A stretch of 64,000 bases of DNA from positions 159,632 through 223,631 of the forward strand of contig NZ_JACIYP010000001.1 of the NCBI RefSeq assembly GCF_014359905.1, in the 5' to 3' direction. Below are positions 35,227 through 43,973 of this stretch, in pieces. The translations under genes and the position numbers were made by a program. The notes beneath the pieces are model-generated. The model worked only from the letters and a program-made list of their open reading frames with translations, did not search any database and had not been told where the DNA came from. The DNA comes from Hoeflea sp. (GTDB lineage: Bacteria > Pseudomonadota > Alphaproteobacteria > Rhizobiales > Rhizobiaceae). Each line of letters starts with the position of its first letter. The first letter of the stretch is position 1.

Positions 35227-35471
35227 GCACCAGTTTGCACCAGTTGCGCACCAGTTCGCGACAGTCTGCCAAGGGGGTTTGGGGGAATGAAATCAAGCAC
35301 TTGCACCAGTCTGCACCAGTTTTGCCGTCCCTATACGCATGGGGAAAATCTGCGGAGGAAAAAAACCATATGCGTATAGGCGTCAAAAACTGGTGCAGAC
35401 TGGTGCAAGCCATTGAAATATAGATAGAAAAACTATCGCTTAAACTATCGCAAACTGGTGAAAACTGGTGC
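35227..35471. repeat. Iteron array, putative phage replication origin
   Basis: The octamer GCACCAGT appears at 35227, 35237, 35248, 35303 and 35313, with a degenerate copy at 35258. The reverse form ACTGGTGC follows at 35389, 35399 and 35464, with a variant at 35454. Spacing is 10-11 bp inside clusters, one helical turn. At the centre is an inverted repeat CTATACGCAT (35331-35340) / ATGCGTATAG (35370-35379) around an A-rich stretch, and two AAACTATCGC copies lie right of it. It directly follows the helicase gene. Confidence 0.75.
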
Positions 35472-35498
35472 AGCACTCAAGAACAGGAAAAACCGCTC

Positions 35499-36314
35499 AT
35501 GAGACAGACCGGAAAACAGACGGGCATTATCGAGCTGCTGGAATGGGCCTACCGGCAGGAACTGCCCAAGGCGGAACGGGCGGTGGCGAGCGGAACGCAG
35601 ACGGCGAGTGCCGCCTCGTCCTGGGGCATGGTCTATGATTTCGGCATTCTGGGCACGGTGATCGACGCGCCGCTCAATGCCCATGGGGTGGTGCCGATCT
35701 GGATGGATGCGGGCGACGTTCACCCCGATGCCCTGATCATCGGCCGCGCGGTGGACGGGCTGGCCGGGCTTTCCGTCGAGATCGCGCCGGACTGGTCGCC
35801 CTTTGCCGATTGGGCCGATGCGGACGGACTGGTGGCGGAAGCCGTGCGGCGGCGTCGCTGGCGGCTGGTGAAGCTTGCGGGACGCGAGATCCGAACCATG
35901 GTGATTGCCCGCGCCGTGCTCGGCCGGGCACCGGACTGGCGTGGCGCGGAGCCGGGGCGCACGATGGTGACGCGCGGCGGCAAGCCGGCGTGGTTCATGA
36001 AGCAGATGCGCATCGATCACTCGTCGGGCATGGAGTTCGAGTGCGAGGTGGATGGGTATAATCCACGCAGTCGGCGGCCGAGGCCGGGCGCCTACCGCAA
36101 ATACCTGCTGTGCGACGATGTCGAGGGCCTGGCCGAAGAGCGCTTCCGCCGTTCGGTCTGGGCGCTGGCGGTGCGCCATGTGGCGGCGAGCGTCGCCGGG
36201 CATCTGGCGTCCCATGAGCTGAGCGCGGAAGTGCCGACGGTGGCGCCCTGGGAGGCGGATGCGGTGGCGGGCGGGGCAACCTCGGTAAAATTCACTTTAG
36301 GGCTCAAATCTTGA
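35499..36314 (+). CDS. Hypothetical phage protein between origin and late genes
   Basis: 271 aa, begins MRQTGKQTGIIELLEWAYRQ. A middle segment VEIAPDWSPFADWAD and a later MVTRGGKPAWFMKQMRIDHS. No recognised domain. Position between the replication and packaging modules is where late-gene regulators often lie; that is only an inference. Confidence 0.65.
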   Translation: MRQTGKQTGIIELLEWAYRQELPKAERAVASGTQTASAASSWGMVYDFGILGTVIDAPLNAHGVVPIWMDAGDVHPDALIIGRAVDGLAGLSVEIAPDWSPFADWADADGLVAEAVRRRRWRLVKLAGREIRTMVIARAVLGRAPDWRGAEPGRTMVTRGGKPAWFMKQMRIDHSSGMEFECEVDGYNPRSRRPRPGAYRKYLLCDDVEGLAEERFRRSVWALAVRHVAASVAGHLASHELSAEVPTVAPWEADAVAGGATSVKFTLGLKS

Positions 36315-36365
36315 CAATGGGACACAAAGTTGACAAAGCTCTTCTCACCCTGAAAAGGAAAACCC

Positions 36366-36395
36366 AAACCCGCTGGCGGCGCCCGCGGGTTTTTT
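36366..36395 (+). terminator. Rho-independent terminator
   Basis: An 8-bp stem AAACCCGC / GCGGGTTT followed by a T-run to 36395, before the next gene. Two TTGACA hexamers (36311, 36330) lie just upstream as a direct repeat, with no good -10 box, so I do not call a promoter there. Confidence 0.8.
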
Positions 36396-36429
36396 CGTGT
36401 CCGCCCGCCTGTTCTGGAGATGCGCTCTG

Positions 36430-37188
36430 ATGCTTGAGGCCTCGCTGACATTCGGTTTGAGCGAGTTCGACAAGGCGACGTTCGACCTTGAGCACAAGCA
36501 ACTGCCTTATGCCATGATGCTGGCCTTGAACGACACGGCCAAGGGTGCGCGCAAGGCGGTGCAGGTGCAGATGGGAAAGTCCTTCGACCGCCCCACGCCC
36601 TTCGCCAAGCGCGGCGTCGTCTATGAGCAGGCCACCAAGGACAAGCTCGACGCCCGGGTTGTGATCTACGGCTCGAAGACCCCGCATGGAGGATTGCCTG
36701 CCGCCTATTTCCTCGGTCCGCAGGTCGATGGCGGCCAACGTCGGCTCAAGGCCTTCGAGGTGCAGTTGAAGGATCGCGGGCTTCTGCCCGAGGGGCATGT
36801 TGTCGTTCCGGCCGAACGCACGAAGCTCGACCGGTACGGCAATGTGAGCCAGGGCCAGCTCAACCGCATCATGAGCGGATTGAAGATCGATTATCGCGGC
36901 GCGGGCGCTACCCGTGTCGCGTCGACGAAGAAGGGCAAGGCAAAGCGGGCGCGCGGCTCTCGCGGCGGTGTGTATTTTGTGCCGGGGCCGGGGTCTCACC
37001 TCGCACCGGGCGTATGGCTGGAGCTGGGGTTTCCCTACCGGGCGATCTTTCCGGTGCTGATGTTCGTCAAGCAGGGCGGATACGTCAAGCGGCTGCCCTT
37101 CCACCGCGTGGTCGGCGAGTATTCGGCCCAGCATCTGCCAAAGAACTTCACACGGGGCTGGAACCGCGCGCTGCGCACGGCCCGATGA
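36430..37188 (+). CDS. Phage structural-type protein, possibly minor tail Z-like
   Basis: 252 aa. Starts MLEASLTFGLSEFDKATFD. The segment LPYAMMLALNDTAKGARKAVQVQM recalls the start of lambda gpZ-like tail proteins, followed by a basic linker and a long GGV...PGPGSHLAPGVWLELGFPYRAIFP. It stands before terminase, unlike gpZ, so the match is weak. GGAG lies 10 bp before the ATG. Confidence 0.55.
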   Translation: MLEASLTFGLSEFDKATFDLEHKQLPYAMMLALNDTAKGARKAVQVQMGKSFDRPTPFAKRGVVYEQATKDKLDARVVIYGSKTPHGGLPAAYFLGPQVDGGQRRLKAFEVQLKDRGLLPEGHVVVPAERTKLDRYGNVSQGQLNRIMSGLKIDYRGAGATRVASTKKGKAKRARGSRGGVYFVPGPGSHLAPGVWLELGFPYRAIFPVLMFVKQGGYVKRLPFHRVVGEYSAQHLPKNFTRGWNRALRTAR

Positions 37189-37249
37189 AAGCCGCGCAAG
37201 GCAAGTGTACCACACACTCCCCCCGCCGCCTTTCGGGTCCTTCCTGGCC

Positions 37250-37287
37250 AACCCCCGCCGCGGGTATTTCGCGCCGTGGGGGTTTTT
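37250..37287 (+). terminator. Rho-independent terminator before packaging genes
   Basis: AACCCCC pairs with GGGGGTT across a GC-rich loop, then five T. It ends transcripts from the preceding gene; terminase must be started by its own promoter or by antitermination. Confidence 0.75.
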
Positions 37288-37310
37288 CAGGGTGGGTCAG
37301 AATTTGAAGC

Positions 37311-37343
37311 CTAAAGTCCGGGGCTAAAGTCGGGCCTAAAGTC
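37311..37343 (+). repeat. Three direct repeats before terminase (packaging-site candidate)
   Basis: CTAAAGTC occurs at 37311-37318, 37324-37331 and 37336-37343, spaced 13 and 12 bp, ending 60 bp before the small terminase gene. In lambda, sites for the small terminase subunit lie similarly upstream of Nu1 as part of cos. They could instead bind a transcription factor. Confidence 0.55.
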
Positions 37344-37402
37344 AACTAAATTGGAGCAATCGCGCTGTCCGGCCCACGGGCTCCGAGGCCATTGCGCATG
37401 CG

Positions 37403-38098
37403 ATGCCGATGATCGATGGAACCGTGACCAAATCCGAGTTCGCCGCGCGCATCGGTGTGTCGGCCGGGCGCATCTCGCAGATGATCAAGGCCGGGCAGAT
37501 CGCGCCGGGAAGCCTGGCGGGCGAGGGCCGCACGGCACGGATCATCGTCAACAGCGCCTGCGCGGATCTCCGCCGCACTCTGGACCCGGCGCAAAGCCAC
37601 GGCCTCAACGGCATGGCGACGCGATCGGCGCTGACGGGACCCACGCCGGCACAGTCCAAAGCCGAACCGGCGCCGCCCGTCGCCCGGCAACTGCCGCCCG
37701 CATCCGCACCGCCACCCGGCAGCGACACGGCAGACCTTATCGGCCGCGAGAAGCTGCGCCAGGCCGAATTCACCACGCGCCGGATGGAGCGCGAGGAGGC
37801 GCTGGAGGAAGGCCGCTTTGTGCTCGCCGACGACGCCCGCGCCGCAATCAGCTCTGCGGCGTCGAAAATGCTGTCGACGTTCGAATCGGGTCTCTCCGAC
37901 ATGGCCGACGCCATTGCCGCCGACCACAGCCTGCCGCCGCGCGACGTGCTGCATACACTGACCAAGGCCTTCCGCCAGATCCGCGAAGATGCCGCCCGCG
38001 CCTTCGCCGGCCAGCGTGACGCGATCATCGCCGCGGAGGCCGAAGCCCTTGCCCGCGCCGCCGAAGCCGGCGACGAAGAGGACGACGAGACCGAATGA
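37403..38098 (+). CDS. Terminase small subunit (Nu1-like)
   Basis: 231 aa. N-terminal HTH SEFAARIGVSAGRISQMIKAGQIAPGSL binds the packaging site; a Pro-rich linker (residues 75-115) leads to a helical C-terminal part that should dimerise and bind the large subunit. An acidic tail EEDDETE overlaps the next gene's start. Confidence 0.8.
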   Translation: MPMIDGTVTKSEFAARIGVSAGRISQMIKAGQIAPGSLAGEGRTARIIVNSACADLRRTLDPAQSHGLNGMATRSALTGPTPAQSKAEPAPPVARQLPPASAPPPGSDTADLIGREKLRQAEFTTRRMEREEALEEGRFVLADDARAAISSAASKMLSTFESGLSDMADAIAADHSLPPRDVLHTLTKAFRQIREDAARAFAGQRDAIIAAEAEALARAAEAGDEEDDETE

Positions 38099-40155
38099 GC
38101 TATCACGACCGGACGATGGCCAACGCCGAAGCGCTGCTGTTCGGCGCGCTGGCCGATGTCATCAAGCCACCGCCACCGGTCAATTACCTCACCTGGGCAA
38201 AAAACAACATCGTCTTTTCCGAGCGCATCTCGGCCAAGGCCGGCGCCTACAACGAGGCCGCGTTTCCGTTCTTCTCGGAGATCCTGATCGGGCTTGGTCC
38301 GGACGACCCGTGCCAAACGATCACGCTGATCAAGTCCGCCCAGGTCGGCGGAACGGTGGCTGCCAACATCTTTACGCTCGGTTCCATGGATATGGACCCG
38401 GGCGACTTGCTCTATGTCCACCCGACAGAGGGCAACGCGATCAAGTGGTCGCGCCAGAAGCTGACCCCGTTGCTCAAGGAAACCACGAGCCTCTCGCCGC
38501 TGTTTCCGCAGACAAGCCGCGAAGGCGCCAACTCGGTGCTCTACAAGGAGCGCAAGGATGGCCGCGGCGCGATCTCCGCGGCTGGCGCCAATTCGCCGGC
38601 CTCGCTGTCGATGGTCTCGCCCAAGCGGCAGGTCCAGGACGACCTGGCAAAATGGGAGAACAACCCGGCCGGCGATCCGGAGATGCAGGCCGATTCGCGG
38701 TCCAAGGCGTTCTTCAACCGCAAGGTCCTGAAGATCTCGACGCCGCTGGTCTGGCCCGGCTGCCGCATCACCCGCAACTGGCTGGAGGGCAGCCAGGAAG
38801 AGTATCACGTCCCGTGCCCCCATTGCGGCCACCTCCAGGCGCTGCGCTGGGAGAACATGGAACCGCATCTCGATCCGAACGCGCCCGACAAGGCGGCGTT
38901 CCTCTGCGTTGCCGATGGCTGCGGCGGGTTCATCGAGGAGCATCACCGCGCGCAGATCTGCAGGCCGGTGCATCTGGGCGGGCAGGCGCGCTGGGTGGCG
39001 CGCTTTCCCGAGCGCAAGCGCTACCACCGGTCGTTCTATCTCTGGGTCGCCTATTCGGCGCTCGAGGCCTGGGGCGAGCTGGCGCGGCGCTGGTTCGCGG
39101 TCAAGTCCGGCAAGTCGGGCGACGCCGAAAACCGCGAGGCCGAGCAGGTCTTCTGGAACGACTATCTCGGCAAGGCCTTCGAGGGCGCCGGCGAAACCCT
39201 GCCCTGGGAAGACCTGCGCGACCGGGCAGCCGAAAAGGGCTTCAAGCGTGGCACCATCCCGCCCGGAGCGCTGGTGCTCACCATCGGCGTCGACGTCCAG
39301 GGAGACCGTGTCGAGTGGCAACTGGTCGGCTGGGGCAAGGGCCGCCAGCGCTTCGCAATAGATTACGGCGTGTTCGACAGCTTTTCGGTACCGCCGGGCG
39401 GCAAGCCGCATTCGGGCCATATCTCGGAGCCGGAGATCAAGGAGCTGCTCGACGGTCTGCTGACGCGGACCTGGCCCGATTTCCTCGGCAACCGCCGGCA
39501 TGCGTCGATGCTGGCGATCGACGGAAACTATTCGACCTCGGACGTGTTCGAGTGGGCGCGCAAGCATCCGCTCAGCCGGGTCATCATGACCCGCGGCGTG
39601 CACCAGGAATATGCCGCCATCCTGGCTGTTGTCCGGGGCGACAAGAACAACAAGGGCAAGGAGCGGAAATACCGCAAGCGGTTCTACAATCTGGCCGTCT
39701 CGGTGCTCAAGCTGCACCTCTATCGCGGGCTCAAGAAGACCGATCCGGAATCCATGGGCTACGTGCATTTCGCCAATGGCTTGCCGGATGAATATTTCGT
39801 GCAGCTCGTCTCCGAGCGGCGCACCCCGGAGAAGACCCGCAACGGCGTGGTCGAGTACCGGTGGAAGCTTCCCGAGGGCGTGCGCAACGAGGTGCTCGAC
39901 ACCATGAACTGCGCACAGGGTGCGGCCTACCGCCTCGGCATCTTCCAATGGGACGAGGACGACTGGGAAGCGCTTGCCGCCCGGCTCGAAGTGCCGCCGG
40001 CAAACCCGCAACTCGATCTCGAGGATGCGCTGATGGCAGCACCCGCGGGCAGGGAATCGCCGACGCCGGCCGCACCCGCCCCACGCATCAATGATCGCGT
40101 CGCCGCGGCTCTTGCCCGCGCCGCCGCCGCCAAACAACGACAGGGACAAAGCTGA
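38095..40155 (+). CDS. Terminase large subunit, lambda GpA family
   Basis: 686 aa. Walker A-like LIKSAQVGGT at about residue 82, a zinc ribbon CPHCGH ... CVADGCGG near 240-275, and the nuclease region with IGVDVQGDRVEW and MLAIDGNYSTSD. It powers DNA translocation into the head and cuts the concatemer, probably at cos. Full length for the family. The nuclease residues appear intact, so the prophage may be packaging-competent. Confidence 0.94.
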   Translation: MSYHDRTMANAEALLFGALADVIKPPPPVNYLTWAKNNIVFSERISAKAGAYNEAAFPFFSEILIGLGPDDPCQTITLIKSAQVGGTVAANIFTLGSMDMDPGDLLYVHPTEGNAIKWSRQKLTPLLKETTSLSPLFPQTSREGANSVLYKERKDGRGAISAAGANSPASLSMVSPKRQVQDDLAKWENNPAGDPEMQADSRSKAFFNRKVLKISTPLVWPGCRITRNWLEGSQEEYHVPCPHCGHLQALRWENMEPHLDPNAPDKAAFLCVADGCGGFIEEHHRAQICRPVHLGGQARWVARFPERKRYHRSFYLWVAYSALEAWGELARRWFAVKSGKSGDAENREAEQVFWNDYLGKAFEGAGETLPWEDLRDRAAEKGFKRGTIPPGALVLTIGVDVQGDRVEWQLVGWGKGRQRFAIDYGVFDSFSVPPGGKPHSGHISEPEIKELLDGLLTRTWPDFLGNRRHASMLAIDGNYSTSDVFEWARKHPLSRVIMTRGVHQEYAAILAVVRGDKNNKGKERKYRKRFYNLAVSVLKLHLYRGLKKTDPESMGYVHFANGLPDEYFVQLVSERRTPEKTRNGVVEYRWKLPEGVRNEVLDTMNCAQGAAYRLGIFQWDEDDWEALAARLEVPPANPQLDLEDALMAAPAGRESPTPAAPAPRINDRVAAALARAAAAKQRQGQS

Positions 40156-40157
40156 CC

Positions 40158-40379
40158 ATGGCCGACACCGCCACATTGCAGGCCCGCCTCGCCACGCTGG
40201 AGGAGGCCGAGTTCAAGCTGGTCGCCGGCCAGCAGGCGACGGCGCTCGGCTACAATGGCGAGAGCGTCACCTTTGCGGCCTCCGACCTCAACCAGGTCCG
40301 GTCGATGATCCGCCGGATCAAGCGCGAACTGGGCGACCCGACGGCGAAGCGGACACCCGCACGGGGCTTCGTCACATGA
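40158..40379 (+). CDS. gpW-like head-tail joining protein
   Basis: 73 aa. LQARLATLEEAEFKLVAGQQ and LNQVRSMIRRIKRELGD match the two-helix fold of lambda gpW, which connects the head to the tail. Located between terminase and portal, the position of gene W. Confidence 0.8.
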   Translation: MADTATLQARLATLEEAEFKLVAGQQATALGYNGESVTFAASDLNQVRSMIRRIKRELGDPTAKRTPARGFVT

Positions 40380-42130
40380 GTGCCGCTCCGGTCATTTACG
40401 CCGCCGACGGCAATCCCGTGCCCGAGAAGCTGCGCGTCGCGGCGCGGGCCCGGCTGATGGCTTCGGCCTACCAGGCCGAGCGCTCGGATCACCCGAGCCT
40501 CGCCAACTGGCGGCCCGGCACCTATTCGGGACAGTCGGCGCTGGCCTATGGCCGCGAGAACGTCGCCGCGCGCATCCATGATTTGGCGCGCAATGACGGC
40601 TGGGCGAGTGCTGCGGTGTCCCGCGTGGTCGACGAGACCATTGGCTCGGGCTGGACGCTCAACGCCCAGGTCAACGCCCGCACGCTGGGAATCACCCAGG
40701 ACGAGGCCGACGAGATCAATGACCAGATCGAAGCGCTGCACGAGGATTACGCCACCAACGACCCGGGCTTCTGGTGCGACGCCGAGCGACAGACCAACCA
40801 GGCCGGGCTGCTGGGGCTGGGCATGCGCCACGATTTCCTCGACGGCGAGGCCTTCGCCCACATCGTCTGGCGCGGCGAGGAAGGCAGCGGCATGCCGCTT
40901 GCGCCCACCGGCTATGGCACCTGCCTGCAGGTGATCGACCCGGCGCGGATCTCCAATCCGAACGGACGGATGGACACGGAGACCCTGCAGCAGGGCGTCG
41001 AGCTGGACAAATGGGGCGCGGCGATCGGCTATCACGTTCGCCGCGCGCATCCGGGCGACCGCATGATGCAGGCCGCCAATGCCTGGACCTGGGATTACGT
41101 GCCGCGCGATATCGACGGAAGGCCGAACTTCGTTCACGCCTTCTCCAAAACGAGGGCAGGGGAACGCCGCGGCATCCCGAAGCTGATCTCGGTGGTGCGC
41201 AAGCACAAGCAGGTGTCCGATATCGACGACATCGAGATGCAGGCGATCGCGGTCAATTCGGCGCTTGCGGCCTTCGTCACATCGCCGATGGATCTTGAGG
41301 AGCTGGCCGAATCGATGGGCGCCGGCACTGTGACCGACGCCATGCGGCAGATGAGCGAAGGGCAGGAGGCCTATTACAAGGCGTTGCCGCTCAGCATTCG
41401 CAACGCGCAGGTCAATTTCCTGCACCCGGGCGAAGCGATCACCCTGTCCAAGCCCGAGCATCCGAACGCCAATTTCGAGCCGTTTTTCCGCCAGTCGCTG
41501 CGCAATATCGCCTCGGCCGCGGGCCTGACCTACGAGATGCTCACCATGGACTGGTCGAACGTCAATTACTCCTCGGCGCGCGCTGCGCTGCTGGTGATCT
41601 ACAAGTCCTTGAACGCTGTTCGCGATCGCTTCGCCGCCCAGTTCATGGCGCCCTGGTACGGCGCCTGGCTCGAGGAAGTGTTCGACCGCCGGCTGATCAG
41701 GCTGCCGGCCCGCGCCGTGTCGTTCGAGGCCAACCGGGCCGGCTGGTGCGCCGCCGAATGGATCGGCACCGGCCGCGGCTGGATCGACCCGCTGCGCGAG
41801 GCGCAGGCGTCCGGGCTTCGCCTGTCCACCGGCCAGTCGTCGCGCAAGGACGAGGCCGCAGAACAGGGCAGGGACTGGAAGAAGACCGCGCTGCAGACCG
41901 CGCGGGAGAAGAAGTTCTACACGAGCCTCGGTCTCGACCCGAACCCCTCCAATCTGGAAACCCGCACCCAGTCCATCGCCACCACGCGCGACGAGGGCTC
42001 TCCCGACCAGGAGATCGAGGCCGACGTCAACGGCGACACCGACGAAGAGACCGGCGGCCCTGCACAAGGCGGCAACCAGACTGGCGGGCTGCGCTCATCC
42101 CATGTCCCGCGGATCAGGAGACGCGCATGA
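40376..42130 (+). CDS. Portal protein, lambda GpB family
   Basis: 584 aa. Segments RNDGWASAAVSRVVDETIGSG, SKTRAGERRGIPKLISVV, and ITLSKPEHPNANFEPFFRQS with MDWSNVNYSSARAALL are characteristic of lambda-type portals. The dodecamer forms the DNA entry gate. The start at 40376 overlaps the gpW stop; the acidic C-terminal tail is disordered. Confidence 0.93.
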   Translation: MSAAPVIYAADGNPVPEKLRVAARARLMASAYQAERSDHPSLANWRPGTYSGQSALAYGRENVAARIHDLARNDGWASAAVSRVVDETIGSGWTLNAQVNARTLGITQDEADEINDQIEALHEDYATNDPGFWCDAERQTNQAGLLGLGMRHDFLDGEAFAHIVWRGEEGSGMPLAPTGYGTCLQVIDPARISNPNGRMDTETLQQGVELDKWGAAIGYHVRRAHPGDRMMQAANAWTWDYVPRDIDGRPNFVHAFSKTRAGERRGIPKLISVVRKHKQVSDIDDIEMQAIAVNSALAAFVTSPMDLEELAESMGAGTVTDAMRQMSEGQEAYYKALPLSIRNAQVNFLHPGEAITLSKPEHPNANFEPFFRQSLRNIASAAGLTYEMLTMDWSNVNYSSARAALLVIYKSLNAVRDRFAAQFMAPWYGAWLEEVFDRRLIRLPARAVSFEANRAGWCAAEWIGTGRGWIDPLREAQASGLRLSTGQSSRKDEAAEQGRDWKKTALQTAREKKFYTSLGLDPNPSNLETRTQSIATTRDEGSPDQEIEADVNGDTDEETGGPAQGGNQTGGLRSSHVPRIRRRA

Positions 42131-43005
42131 CCGGCCTTCCGCATATCGCCGCCCGCTGGGTCGGCGTGCCCATCGCCATGCATCCCAGCAAGGCCGACAT
42201 CATGGCGCGCGCCTTTGGGCCCCGCGTCTTCGGGGCGCCGGTGCGGCAGGTCTCGGGCGGCGAGCCGCACGCGGCGCTGCTTATCGATCCGATGCAGGAT
42301 GCCGAGCCCGACTATGCGCGGCCCTTCGTCACCAATTCGGTGGCGATCATCGGCATCGAGGGCGTGCTCTGCGCCAAGGGCAAGTGGGTGGGCAAGAATT
42401 CGGGCGAGACCTCCTATGAGGGCATCATGGCGCAGGTCGCCATGGCCATGCAGGATCCCATGGTCAAGGGCGTTGTCCTGGAGGTGGACAGCCCCGGCGG
42501 CGAAGTGTCGGGCATGTTCGCCTGCGCCCGCGCCATCCAGCAGCTGGCCGCCGCAAAGCCGATGATCGCCATCCTATCCGACATGGCATGCTCGGCGGCC
42601 TATGCGCTGGCAAGCACTGCTGGCGCGATCATCATTCCCGATACCGGCAGCGCCGGCTCGATCGGCGTCATCGCGCTGCATGCGAGCTACGCCGGCATGC
42701 TGGAGAGCGAGGGCGTCGAGGTCACCATTCTCAAGGCGGGCGCGCGCAAGGCGGACATGAACCCCTACGAGAAACTGCCGGACGATGTGCGCGACCGGTA
42801 CCTCCTGGAGCTTGAAGGCTTGCGGGTGAAATTTGCGGACATGGTCGGTCTCCATCGCGGCGACCGGCTCACGAAAGAGGCGGCTCTGGCCACGGAAGCC
42901 GAAACATTCTCTGGCGAGGCGGCGGTTGCCGCCGGTCTCGCCGACGCCGTGGCAGACCCTCATGAGGCGCTTGCCGCTTTCATCGAGGAAATCAACAGGG
43001 CGTGA
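42127..43005 (+). CDS. S49-family prohead protease (ClpP/SppA fold)
   Basis: 292 aa. GVVLEVDSPGGEVSG and SDMACSAAYALASTAG hold the oxyanion loop and catalytic serine (Ser-Ala-Ala), and KAGARKADMNPY carries the catalytic lysine, the S49 Ser-Lys dyad. It is the equivalent of lambda gpC, cleaving scaffold and portal during assembly. Confidence 0.92.
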   Translation: MTGLPHIAARWVGVPIAMHPSKADIMARAFGPRVFGAPVRQVSGGEPHAALLIDPMQDAEPDYARPFVTNSVAIIGIEGVLCAKGKWVGKNSGETSYEGIMAQVAMAMQDPMVKGVVLEVDSPGGEVSGMFACARAIQQLAAAKPMIAILSDMACSAAYALASTAGAIIIPDTGSAGSIGVIALHASYAGMLESEGVEVTILKAGARKADMNPYEKLPDDVRDRYLLELEGLRVKFADMVGLHRGDRLTKEAALATEAETFSGEAAVAAGLADAVADPHEALAAFIEEINRA

Positions 43006-43028
43006 GCCCGATAACCCCGGAGATGACC

Positions 43029-43580
43029 ATGAGCCTGAGCTCCATCATCCGGGCCGTCGCTGGCGGCCCGAAGACGAACACCCGTGCCGAAGGCGACAAG
43101 CCCGAGGAAGACATGGAAGACGACGTTCCTGTCACCGACGACGACGAAAACGCCGAGGGCGACGAGCCCCAGGACGACGAGAACGCCGAGGGCGACCAGC
43201 CCGAGGAAGAAGACGCCGAGGGCGACGAGGGCGAGCCCAAGGCAGCATCCTGGCGCAAGGGCAAGGCGGCAGGGCGCAAGGCCGAGCGCTCACGCATGGC
43301 GGCAATCCTCGGCAACCCGGCCGCTGACGCCAACCCGCAGCTCGCCGCCCATCTGGCCTTCGCCACCGACATGAAATCAGCCGACGCGGTCCTGGCCCTC
43401 AAAGCCTCCTGCCCGGGCGCTGCTGCCGGCGGCAAGCTTGCCGGCAAGATGGCTGGCGCCAACCAGCCCCGTCTCGGCGGATCGGCGGCCGGCGCCGCCG
43501 GTCCCCAGTCCCAGCCCGAACGCATCGCCGCCCATGCGGCGGCGATCATCGAAGCCAAACGCGCCAAGCGCGCCCGCTAA
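43029..43580 (+). CDS. Scaffold-like head assembly protein
   Basis: 183 aa. N-terminal half is extremely acidic with repeats ENAEGDEPQ / ENAEGDQPE / DAEGDEGEP; C-terminal half is Ala/Lys-rich and helical. Nu3-type scaffold proteins look like this and follow the protease. Start 43029 is best spaced from GGAG; 43002 and 43023 are alternatives. Confidence 0.65.
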   Translation: MSLSSIIRAVAGGPKTNTRAEGDKPEEDMEDDVPVTDDDENAEGDEPQDDENAEGDQPEEEDAEGDEGEPKAASWRKGKAAGRKAERSRMAAILGNPAADANPQLAAHLAFATDMKSADAVLALKASCPGAAAGGKLAGKMAGANQPRLGGSAAGAAGPQSQPERIAAHAAAIIEAKRAKRAR

Positions 43581-43595
43581 GCAAAGGAACATCCC

Positions 43596-43961
43596 ATGCC
43601 CGTATCCACTGGCAGCTACACGCCGGGAGACATGTATCTCGGCAATTATCCGCTGGCCGTCCGCGATATCACGGTCGTCTCCGGCGCGGGCGTTCTCGTC
43701 CGCGGCACGGTGATCGGCCAGATCACCAGCGGTCTCAAGTACAAGACCGCGCTGACGGCCTCGGCCGACGGCTCGCAAGTGCCGCGGCTGATCCTTGCCG
43801 AAGACGTCGATGCCACATCCGGCGACGTGGCGGCCAAGGCCTATTGCTCCGGCGATTTCGACGCCGCCAAGCTGACCTTCGGCGCCAGCATCACCGCAGC
43901 GGCCTTCGAGGCCGCCTGCGACGCTGCCGACCGTCCCATCTTCATCAAGACCCTGGCATAA
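43596..43961 (+). CDS. Head decoration protein D (lambda gpD-like)
   Basis: 121 aa beginning PVSTGSYTPGDMYLG, with VLVRGTVIGQIT and VPRLILAEDVDATSGD, the gpD beta-tulip pattern. Trimers stabilise the expanded capsid. Position between scaffold and major capsid agrees. Confidence 0.9.
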   Translation: MPVSTGSYTPGDMYLGNYPLAVRDITVVSGAGVLVRGTVIGQITSGLKYKTALTASADGSQVPRLILAEDVDATSGDVAAKAYCSGDFDAAKLTFGASITAAAFEAACDAADRPIFIKTLA

Positions 43962-43973
43962 GGAGCCAAACCC

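Noticed and set aside
35227..35471. CRISPR-like array
   Set aside because: Repeats are only 8 bp, in both orientations and 10 bp apart, so they are iterons; no cas genes are present.
36311..36335. Late promoter from twin TTGACA hexamers
   Set aside because: Neither hexamer has an acceptable -10 box 16-18 bp downstream.
43002..43022. GTG 43002 or ATG 43023 as start of the scaffold gene
   Set aside because: ATG 43029 has better spacing from GGAG.
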